DNA of 64,000 nt. Origin: a virus. The position numbers and the translations under genes were made by a program. Below the pieces are notes generated by a model that was not told where the DNA came from, ran no database searches, and saw only the letters and a list, made by a program, of their open reading frames with translations. The DNA lies in the IMG/VR virus record IMGVR_UViG_3300039098_000071, positions 1 through 64,000 of that record. The stretch is one strand, 5' to 3'. Every line of letters starts with the position of its first letter. Positions within the stretch are counted from its first letter, which is position 1. This document shows positions 57,853 through 64,000 of this stretch, piece by piece.

Positions 57853-59249
57853 CAGTTCAGCCAGATCAATCGGTCCACATTTCCATCTGATACAACAAGC
57901 GAAACCAGATCATCGATGTTGATGACTTCCGTGGTGCCCATGCGATTCAGCGTGAGCGTGAGTCCATCGTCTGGCACATCCCGATACACCGCAAACTCGG
58001 ACAACGAAGTGTATATCCGTGGTCCATGCATGTCTATGATCTTGAAGTACTGCCCCATCGCGACACATGGAAGCTTAACAAGCTCTCCGGATTCGGTGAT
58101 GGTTGCATCGTCTACGACTGTGGTCCAGTCATGCCCGTCCGTAGACACCTGTACGTCGAACGTCATCGGGACGTCGAGTTTGAACATGGCTACTCTGATC
58201 GCTGAGGATTGTACCACATCACCCATATCAAATGTTAAGGTGGGGTCGAGGTCATCGATCTTTGAAAACCAATGCGTCTCTACGTCGCCGTCTATGGTGT
58301 TCTCAACTGGATACTTTGTGCGATATACAGTCGATGCCACGACCGAGTCAGGCGTGACCCATTCGCTTGGGGTATCGCCATGATCAACGATTCCCGTAAC
58401 GGCATACGCATAATTATACTTCTCGATCACGCCGTACCTGACCCTTGCGTATCCATTCTCGCCCCAGTTCTCGCCCCAACAATTCTTGATGAACCAACAG
58501 CCATCTGAATCGTTCCAACCGACCACAACAACGGCGTGGTTCGCCCAACCGAGATTGCCAACAAACGCTGGTTCATATACTCCGGATCGATAATAATACC
58601 AGTCTTCCGGAACAGAGATCACGACCGAGATCGGACCATGTTCTTGGATTGCATACTTAAATGAGTCCGTGGTCGGCGCAACATAAACACACTCTTCTAT
58701 CTGCCACGCGATACTCTCCCAGTTTTCGCACGTCTCGCAGTCTCTCGTATTCTTTGCAATGTATGGATAGCATGCCTCATTCGGGATCCCGATGTCTCGC
58801 GCATACTTCAGTACTTCATCCGGCCATCCACCGCCACACGATCCAGTGTTTGTACATGATATCAGATGTTGTTCCGAAAGGTCAACGGTTTTGCCCGTCT
58901 CGATGAGTATCTTCGACTCGATCGCGCCGGTTGCACCGAATGCCCAGCAACTCCCGCATGATCCTTGGTGTTTCACCGGAGTCGTCCCGTTGTTTTCTCT
59001 CCAGTCAAACGCTGGTGGATACATCGGCATTGGTGGCGCGTATATAACACGATCATCTTCATCAGGGACCGATGCAACAGCACCACCGAGTGCAGCCTTT
59101 TCATTGTCGCACAATCCCGACACTGACGTCGTGCCGCTCTCCCATACCGGGGCTTCTCCTGCGATTGCAGTGAGCGCCCGGGTTTCATCTGTTGCTGCTG
59201 CGTTCGCGCAAAACAGCAACAGAAGTATCAGTATTATGAATTGCTTCAT
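57852..59249 (-). CDS. Secreted papain-like cysteine protease with discoidin domain
   Basis: 465 residues. Signal peptide (residues 1-20), prosegment, then the C1A catalytic core: H-Q-G-S-C-G-S-C-W-A-F (Gln and catalytic Cys, about 93-103), N-H-A-V-V-V-V-G-W (His, about 237) and K-N-C-W-G-E-N-W-G (Asn). The C-terminal 150 residues look like an F5/8-type discoidin sugar-binding domain (T-F-D-V-Q-V-S-T-D-G-H-D-W). It would act outside the cell, on host envelope proteins or as a defence factor. Own TATA box. Confidence 0.87.
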   Translation of the reverse strand: MKQFIILILLLLFCANAAATDETRALTAIAGEAPVWESGTTSVSGLCDNEKAALGGAVASVPDEDDRVIYAPPMPMYPPAFDWRENNGTTPVKHQGSCGSCWAFGATGAIESKILIETGKTVDLSEQHLISCTNTGSCGGGWPDEVLKYARDIGIPNEACYPYIAKNTRDCETCENWESIAWQIEECVYVAPTTDSFKYAIQEHGPISVVISVPEDWYYYRSGVYEPAFVGNLGWANHAVVVVGWNDSDGCWFIKNCWGENWGENGYARVRYGVIEKYNYAYAVTGIVDHGDTPSEWVTPDSVVASTVYRTKYPVENTIDGDVETHWFSKIDDLDPTLTFDMGDVVQSSAIRVAMFKLDVPMTFDVQVSTDGHDWTTVVDDATITESGELVKLPCVAMGQYFKIIDMHGPRIYTSLSEFAVYRDVPDDGLTLTLNRMGTTEVINIDDLVSLVVSDGNVDRLIWLN

Positions 59250-59271
59250 GCGCAGTATCTACGACTGCGCG

Positions 59272-59282
59272 GTATAAAAACG
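59272..59282 (-). promoter_or_regulatory. TATA box of the protease gene
   Basis: GTATAAAAACG (minus CGTTTTTATAC), 23-33 bases before ATG 59249. Confidence 0.65.
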
Positions 59283-59327
59283 GTTTGTTAAAATGAACTT
59301 GTTTATACTTTGCTGGCAATGTGTTAT

Positions 59328-59951
59328 CTACGTGGGGTCCACACATCGATTAATTGTTAGCACAACGTCGAGTATGTCGATCACATCATCATAATTCATG
59401 TCCGCACGGTCACCATCGATTGATACGTTGTCTGGATCGGAGACATGATTCAGTAGCTGGATTGCATCGCGCACATCAACTATTCGATCTCTGTTTACAT
59501 CGCCCATGAGCGGAGTGATCGTGACCGATCCGTGGATATAATCACTGTGCATCAGGATATCATACTCATCTCTTAAGATTGTGTTCATTACGTGTAACAG
59601 CGTTGTTTCACCGCACTCGCCGATTGCCGTAATTCGAACACTGCCAAAAAATCGATCGCCTGTCAATGTCATGTCATCAGAACCCGTGTACATCCCAACA
59701 AATCCACCACTGTCTTTGATTGCTGTCACCACAAACCCATAATCGCCGCATTCCCCGGCAGTCATCTCGATAACAGAATCGTTATATTGAATGCATACAT
59801 GTCCATGATGAAACGTCGTGTCTGTTACATGTATTTCAACAAGCGTAGTACACCCTTCTTGCAATTCTATATCATCTATTGATATCGTGTTTTCTGCTGC
59901 TGCGCTCGACGCAAAAAGCAGCAATACCAAAAATGTTATGATGTGTTTCAT
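59328..59951 (-). CDS. Secreted cohesin/dockerin protein
   Basis: 207 residues from ATG 59949-59951: signal peptide (F-L-V-L-L-L-F-A-S-S-A-A-A), a cohesin-like domain (V-E-I-H-V-T-D-T-T-F-H-H-G-H-V) and a C-terminal type I dockerin with two Ca-binding repeats (G-D-V-N-R-D-R-I-V-D and D-M-N-Y-D-D-V-I-D-I). The longer frame starting at 60023 is less likely. Cohesin-dockerin pairs build extracellular complexes. Confidence 0.82.
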   Translation of the reverse strand: MKHIITFLVLLLFASSAAAENTISIDDIELQEGCTTLVEIHVTDTTFHHGHVCIQYNDSVIEMTAGECGDYGFVVTAIKDSGGFVGMYTGSDDMTLTGDRFFGSVRITAIGECGETTLLHVMNTILRDEYDILMHSDYIHGSVTITPLMGDVNRDRIVDVRDAIQLLNHVSDPDNVSIDGDRADMNYDDVIDILDVVLTINRCVDPT

Positions 59952-59955
59952 GGTA

Positions 59956-59988
59956 TTAAAATTAAAAGGTGGCGCCAATTGCGGCGCC
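59956..59988 (-). terminator. Terminator between the two dockerin genes
   Basis: Two GGCGCC blocks (59971-59976 and 59983-59988) form a hairpin on the minus strand followed by TTTTAATTTTAA (59957-59968). Confidence 0.7.
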
Positions 59989-59997
59989 AATTGTATT

Positions 59998-60924
59998 CTA
60001 CTCACCCGTGTTCCCGGTAGCAATGTTCAAGATGTGTATTGCATCGCGAACATTTAACACTCCATCTGCCACGACATCAGCGACATCAAGATTTATCGCT
60101 GTGTTGTCTGGATCAACAATGTACGTGATCACCATCAGGGCATCAAGAGAATCTACCGTGCCGTCGCCGTTCACATCACCCATGACAATTACTGCCACCG
60201 GAATCGTTATCTGTGTGGTGGCGCCATCGTCATCTGTAACAGTCGCTACAATGTCGTAAGTACCCGGCAGAACATTTGCTGGCATCTGGAACTCGTATTC
60301 ATAACGGTCACCTGATACATAGTTATATTCCACGATTCCGAGACCTATCGGAGTTAAATCAAACGTGACGATTGCAATCGTACCGTCGGGGTCCGAAGCA
60401 GTGACACCGATTCTGCCACTTCCACCCGGTGCAAAGTCCGTGGCGTGAATATCTGTTATCACAGGATCCAAATTATCAGATATGATCTCGACAGACCCAG
60501 CATTGACAGCCGATACAATTTCGATTGCATTTGGGTCGCTCAAACATATCGCGTCCATCGACAACGGCGACACATCACCAATGCTCCCGACGGCAGTCAC
60601 CTGCAAAGTACACATTGTTAGATCGCCAGTCTTGCCACCACCAAGTGACAGTATAACGATTCGGACAGACGTTGCAGATGCTTCTAGATTATACTTTGTC
60701 CAATCAAGATCACCATTGAGAACACCGGTAATCTCAATCACAGTTGGATCATACGTAATGTCTACCTGCCCGGCGGCAACATCCGTGGCGTTGCAGACCA
60801 CAACCGGGATGCCCGCCGATGCACCAGGACATAGTTGTACGTCATCTATTGTCATGACGTTGTCCTCTGCGGCGACAGCAGTCGCGCACAAGAGGAGTAC
60901 CAATATAGCTACAATTGATTTCAT
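59998..60924 (-). CDS. Secreted cohesin / Ig-like / dockerin protein
   Basis: 308 residues: signal peptide (V-A-I-L-V-L-L-L-C-A-T-A-V-A-A), cohesin-like domain (about 25-150; V-D-I-T-Y-D-P-T-V-I-E-I), an Ig-like/PKD-type domain (V-T-A-S-D-P-D-G-T-I-A) and a dockerin (G-D-V-N-G-D-G-T-V-D-S-L). It can probably bind the sister protein or host surface dockerins, a scaffold-like arrangement. Confidence 0.85.
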   Translation of the reverse strand: MKSIVAILVLLLCATAVAAEDNVMTIDDVQLCPGASAGIPVVVCNATDVAAGQVDITYDPTVIEITGVLNGDLDWTKYNLEASATSVRIVILSLGGGKTGDLTMCTLQVTAVGSIGDVSPLSMDAICLSDPNAIEIVSAVNAGSVEIISDNLDPVITDIHATDFAPGGSGRIGVTASDPDGTIAIVTFDLTPIGLGIVEYNYVSGDRYEYEFQMPANVLPGTYDIVATVTDDDGATTQITIPVAVIVMGDVNGDGTVDSLDALMVITYIVDPDNTAINLDVADVVADGVLNVRDAIHILNIATGNTGE

Positions 60925-60946
60925 CAGTCATGTCTGCGATTGGGTA

Positions 60947-60957
60947 CTATAAAAAAG
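60947..60957 (-). promoter_or_regulatory. TATA box of the cohesin gene
   Basis: CTATAAAAAAG (minus CTTTTTTATAG), 23-33 bases before ATG 60924. Confidence 0.6.
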
Positions 60958-61001
60958 TTATTCAAATTACCAAATGCAGAACCGGGTTTGGCATTTTGCT
61001 A

Positions 61002-61706
61002 TCATGGCTTGTACTTCGTACTCACTACCTCGGTAATCGTTTTAGCTGTCTTCGGACCGATATTTGGCACCGATACGAGTTCGCTCACGGTCGCAGACAT
61101 GATCGCTCGCGGCGTATGAAAATGATTAAGCAGTCTTGTCGCTGTATCTACTCCTACCCCCATGATAGAAGTGATAAGATAGATTTGTTTTTCATCCAAA
61201 GATAGGTGAGAGCGTTTCCCGTGGGGGGATGGTTTGCCTGTGTGGTTATCTAATTGCGCTTTCTTTGCTGCTATAACTAGCATCTCCGCCGTATCATGTG
61301 TGCTCATTGTCCAGATGATCGGCACGCGAAATCCATTTGCGATGGCATATAATTTCCCACGAATTGAATTTGGATGTATGCCAGGGCGCAGCGTATACAG
61401 TTCCATCAGTTCCTGCCCCTCGATTATGAGAGCGGGGCGCCGATACTCGCGTGCCAGATCTGCGACCTGCCGCATGAGATACCCCTTTTCATGCTGTTCG
61501 TTTTCGTCAAACGCGCTGTGCAAGAAATCCGGAAACGTCTTGCGCTCAAACGCAATTTCTGGCGAAACGACATAATCACCAACCTCGAGCGTTTCAACAC
61601 GGGGTATGACTGAATAGTCGTTTGTAGAACATGCCTCGAGTTCATCTATGATCTCGGATGGCTCTCTCGAATCAACGACCACCTCGACCTCTTGCGATGG
61701 TTTCAT
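61002..61706 (-). CDS. ERCC4/XPF-type structure-specific nuclease
   Basis: 234 residues. E-V-E-V-V-V-D-S-R-E-P and E-V-G-D-Y-V-V, then A-F-E-R-K-T-F-P-D-F, give the ERCC4 nuclease G-D-n-E-R-K-x-x-x-D. The C-terminal half has two helix-hairpin-helix units (S-I-M-G-V-G-V-D-T-A-T-R and V-P-N-I-G-P-K-T-A-K). No helicase domain, like archaeal XPF short forms. Likely cleaves branched replication or recombination DNA. Confidence 0.87.
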   Translation of the reverse strand: MKPSQEVEVVVDSREPSEIIDELEACSTNDYSVIPRVETLEVGDYVVSPEIAFERKTFPDFLHSAFDENEQHEKGYLMRQVADLAREYRRPALIIEGQELMELYTLRPGIHPNSIRGKLYAIANGFRVPIIWTMSTHDTAEMLVIAAKKAQLDNHTGKPSPHGKRSHLSLDEKQIYLITSIMGVGVDTATRLLNHFHTPRAIMSATVSELVSVPNIGPKTAKTITEVVSTKYKP

Positions 61707-62275
61707 CTGTCCACCATCGACATAATCAGATCTGCCATGCGGCTTGCAGGTGGTGGGGTTTTATATGTGTAATCAACATACATATTGCTGGAATAACCAA
61801 ACCGATATTCGATTTCATTTGCGAATCCCACAATGTCCACAGCAGTATCTTTGCCACCGTCACGTCCAAGTAGCCATTCTATGTTGAGCTCCAGTCTGAT
61901 CACTTGATCGTACGTGCTCATCCAGTTCATAGCGATTTGATGCATCACACGCATCGTTTTCATGTGCACATCAAATGGTGAGTCTTCGTGATCAACGAAT
62001 CGCCGCATGTACATCATGTTGTCAAGGAGGGTCCGGTCGCACAAAATGACCTGTGCGCCAGTATCCATTGCGATGAGTTCCCGCCGCAACTGTTCCGTAA
62101 AGATCCAGGTCTGCGCATCAAATGTTGTTTCCATTCCTGTCTGGAATGGACATTCTCGTGCGACTTCGTTAACACACACACACGTTATGTCACGCTCGGT
62201 TAGCTCTTTTTCGATCTTTAATAAAAGCGTTGTCTTTCCGCTGCCGTGCACCCCAGTTAATGCGAATTTGATCAT
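61703..62275 (-). CDS. P-loop nucleotide kinase-like protein (AAA_28 type)
   Basis: 190 residues: Walker A G-V-H-G-S-G-K-T-T (8-16), the L-C-D-R-T-L-L-D-N motif (about 87) and a C-terminal helix, as in AAA_28/NadR-like ATPases and small kinases. Overlaps the ERCC4 gene by 4 bases. Substrate unknown. Confidence 0.75.
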   Translation of the reverse strand: MIKFALTGVHGSGKTTLLLKIEKELTERDITCVCVNEVARECPFQTGMETTFDAQTWIFTEQLRRELIAMDTGAQVILCDRTLLDNMMYMRRFVDHEDSPFDVHMKTMRVMHQIAMNWMSTYDQVIRLELNIEWLLGRDGGKDTAVDIVGFANEIEYRFGYSSNMYVDYTYKTPPPASRMADLIMSMVDR

Positions 62276-62368
62276 GTGGTTTCTCCTGCAGAATTGTGTT
62301 CAGCCAGCGCGCCGGGTATGGATCCCGTTCACAAACATGGTGTTGTTTATACGGTCACGCTGACTGAG

Positions 62369-62384
62369 TCGGCGTTAGCCGACA
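62369..62384 (-). other. Hairpin in the leader of the P-loop gene
   Basis: GTCGGCGTTAGCCGAC is a perfect 6-bp inverted repeat around a 4-base loop. It lies just after the promoter motif at 62403 on the minus strand. Also a possible tiny 12-codon frame downstream. Confidence 0.5.
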
Positions 62385-62402
62385 ATATATATTGGATGTG
62401 CA

Positions 62403-62420
62403 GATACTTAAGGGTTCTGC
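62403..62420 (-). promoter_or_regulatory. Conserved promoter motif before the P-loop/ERCC4 operon
   Basis: Minus strand GCAGAACCCTTAAGTATC, about 128 bases upstream of ATG 62275, so the transcript would have a long leader, unlike the leaderless units. Confidence 0.55.
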
Positions 62421-62421
62421 T

Positions 62422-63228
62422 TCATTCTATGATGGGGATTGTACCACCAGACACTCTGAAGTTTTTCACGTATGCATAATAGCCACCCGCAGAGTATTGG
62501 TGTACATACAACTGAATTAGATCACCAGATTTCCATCCAGAGATGTCTGCCGACTTTGCAACATAAGTAACGGCGTCGGTCGATCTTTCGGTACCCACCA
62601 CTGAACCGTTTTTATAGATTCTGCCATATGCAGTTTTATTAAGAGAACTGGTCTTCATATCGAATGCGATGCGGAGCGTGCCCGAGATATGTTGGGTCTT
62701 GATCTCAAATTCTTTTAGCTTTACATACGTTGTGGAGGCGGTGTTCTCTTCTGTATCATCCGTCGCAAGCCGTTCATCCCCCGCAAAGAATGTTGATAGT
62801 GCGGGGTTTATAACGATGCCAGCGGCATGGACGTCGCCAGCAGTGATGGATGTTGCCCCGGCATCCACATCAATGATCGCCAACAAGATGTCCCCCGACG
62901 GAATTGCGGGCGGATAAACAGGGTCCGACGTACCACCCGCATGATTAGCACCCTGTACTATGATAGGATTGGTGCTGGTGGGGTCATAAGTAACCAAGTC
63001 TTTTCGGTACAATGTAGCATGAGAGGATGCCAATGCCAAGTTTTTAATGGTGGTCTCTGTATATGTGCTACCATCAACGTAACATCTCCCGACCGCCACA
63101 TTTATACTCATGCTTGCCCCCGCAGACACCGTAAGCCCGTTAAGCACACCCCACGTCTTCGCTGCGAGTAGCATGTTATTCAACTGCACGTTTTCCAGTA
63201 CTTCGCCAGATGAAAAATCTAATGTCAT
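62422..63228 (-). CDS. Tail fibre/baseplate-type protein
   Basis: 268 residues from ATG 63226-63228. N-terminal fibre-like segment (G-V-L-N-G-L-T-V-S-A-G-A-S-M), an A-I-P-S-G-D-I-L-L-A region typical of phage tail fibre N termini, and a beta-rich C terminus with I-S-G-T-L-R-I-A-F-D. Coupled to the gene upstream. Confidence 0.6.
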   Translation of the reverse strand: MTLDFSSGEVLENVQLNNMLLAAKTWGVLNGLTVSAGASMSINVAVGRCYVDGSTYTETTIKNLALASSHATLYRKDLVTYDPTSTNPIIVQGANHAGGTSDPVYPPAIPSGDILLAIIDVDAGATSITAGDVHAAGIVINPALSTFFAGDERLATDDTEENTASTTYVKLKEFEIKTQHISGTLRIAFDMKTSSLNKTAYGRIYKNGSVVGTERSTDAVTYVAKSADISGWKSGDLIQLYVHQYSAGGYYAYVKNFRVSGGTIPIIE

Positions 63229-63230
63229 GT

Positions 63231-63605
63231 TCACACGTCCGATAATGTTGTCCGTATCTGATATTTGAGCTCAAATGCAACGGTCTTCGGTATCACAGTG
63301 TGTATCATGTGATTCATAAGCGTTCCGCCCGTTGCTGCATTGATGGCGCCGACCTCAGTTAGGTTGTTTCCGTTCGCCTCGCCAGCACCAACAAGCATCT
63401 GAAGCCGAACATCTTTTGCAATGGGTTTCGTCCTGCCAGAGATTGCGCTGCGGTTTGACCCGTCTGGGAGTACCTCTGTCTCAAGCGCCGTGTCGCTTGC
63501 AGCCGCGGCAGTTGTGCCGGTCCCGATAGCGATGTGTGTTGGCATCGTGACAGAGTCGCCATAGATAACGTCACGTAACGAGTTAAGGAATGCATCAACA
63601 ATCAT
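63231..63605 (-). CDS. Phage tail-associated protein
   Basis: 124 residues: T-H-I-A-I-G-T-G-T-T-A-A-A-A-S-D-T-A-L-E-T-E pattern, typical of short phage tail-collar or tail-tip proteins. Function from similarity of composition and order. Confidence 0.6.
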   Translation of the reverse strand: MIVDAFLNSLRDVIYGDSVTMPTHIAIGTGTTAAAASDTALETEVLPDGSNRSAISGRTKPIAKDVRLQMLVGAGEANGNNLTEVGAINAATGGTLMNHMIHTVIPKTVAFELKYQIRTTLSDV

Positions 63606-63859
63606 GTCCCATCACCTGCGTATAATATTACTGGCGCCCCCCGGCGATCACCTATTGCGGTCTCGCCGAGGATGCCATGCCCTATCAGGAATGACGTGTT
63701 GATATCTCGTTTATAAATATATAAATAGTCTGTTACACCAATGTCTTCCTCGATCGACATGAAACTCAATACAGTGTCTGTCGCCGAGCCAATGCACTCT
63801 TCAAGTCGTTTCAGTCGAGTGTCGATATCATTAATGAACGTTGCAAGAGGATTGTTCAT
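63602..63859 (-). CDS. Small tail-tip-module protein
   Basis: 85 residues, helical start (L-A-T-F-I-N-D-I-D-T-R-L-K-R-L-E-E) then a strand end (Y-L-Y-I-Y-K-R-D-I-N). Overlaps the upstream gene. Confidence 0.5.
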   Translation of the reverse strand: MNNPLATFINDIDTRLKRLEECIGSATDTVLSFMSIEEDIGVTDYLYIYKRDINTSFLIGHGILGETAIGDRRGAPVILYAGDGT

Positions 63860-64000
63860 ACTTCCTCCATTTCAAGTTGATTGTATATGAATTTAACGCC
63901 TACGTTCATCGAACTGCTCTGGATCTTCATGACTTTGTTTATTGCTATCCCCGGTTCGCTGATTGTAAGCAGCACGTTGTCTCCCGCCTTGAGATCGTCA
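63856..64000 (-). CDS. Tail/baseplate protein, C-terminal end only
   Basis: About 47 residues enter from the right edge and stop at 63856-63858: D-L-K-A-G-D-N-V-L-L-T-I and G-V-K-F-I-Y-N-Q-L. The 5' part lies outside the window. Assigned only by position upstream of the fibre genes. Confidence 0.5.
   Translation of the reverse strand, partial: DDLKAGDNVLLTISEPGIAINKVMKIQSSSMNVGVKFIYNQLEMEEV

Noticed and set aside
1-64000. tRNA genes, integrase or attachment sites
   Set aside because: No convincing cloverleaf, tyrosine/serine integrase motif or direct attachment repeat was seen by eye; a dedicated tRNA search was not possible.

Overview
The window reads as most of the genome of a tailed (head-tail, HK97-type) archaeal virus or integrated provirus. 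Bacterial-phage-like virion genes (terminase, portal, HK97-fold capsid protein, tail tube, tail assembly chaperone, tape measure) sit beside archaeal information genes (MCM helicase, PrimPol, ERCC4-type nuclease). Many transcription units have a BRE/TATA-like box 25-32 bases before a start codon. An anaerobic host is suggested by a protein that is just the glycyl-radical end of a class III ribonucleotide reductase. Secreted cohesin/dockerin proteins suggest a methanogen- or ANME-related host; that assignment is inference. No integrase, tRNA, rRNA or CRISPR array was recognised.

Layout. 1-2,789: tail genes on the minus strand (tape measure cut by the left edge, tail chaperone with a probable -1 frameshift, tail tube). 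2,915-6,746: a plus-strand island with a head morphogenesis protein split by an intein whose DNA carries an antisense endonuclease gene, and an exonuclease. 6,833-19,813: minus-strand structural module (tail completion, connector, fibre, lectin-like protein, holin-like peptide, capsid, decoration, protease/scaffold, portal, adaptor). 19,810-22,363: small zinc and paralogous genes. 22,376-25,758: MCM helicase, a ribbon-helix-helix gene, an 87-bp perfect inverted repeat with 11-bp iterons (candidate origin), and a winged-helix gene. 26,033-29,243: large and small terminase with small genes. 29,290-43,197: early-type genes, including an N4-type methyltransferase, PrimPol, a SWIM/Gp3-like protein, DUF551, and many small zinc, AbrB and membrane proteins. 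43,357-49,153: a type IV secretion-like cluster (VirB2/TrbC-like pilin, surface protein, VirB6-like, PrgI/VirB3-like, VirB4-like ATPase). 49,159-54,458: accessory genes with several paralogous families. 54,699-57,786: SF3 helicase, AbrB and RHH regulators, stand-alone NrdD radical domain. 57,852-60,924: three exported proteins (papain-like protease and two cohesin/dockerin proteins). 61,002-62,275: nuclease and P-loop kinase-like protein. 62,422-64,000: fibre and baseplate-type genes.

The tape measure gene runs off the left edge and tail-tip/fibre genes enter from the right edge in the same transcription direction. A circular or permuted genome slightly longer than 64 kb is therefore the simplest reading.

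The genes suggest a virus that replicates from its own iteron origin with MCM, SF3 helicase and PrimPol, packages with a TerS/TerL motor, and carries envelope-facing functions (T4SS-like apparatus, secreted protease and cohesin/dockerin proteins). The most unusual features are the in-register antisense endonuclease within the intein, the T4SS-like cluster in a tailed virus, the stand-alone NrdD radical domain, and the origin-like palindrome.
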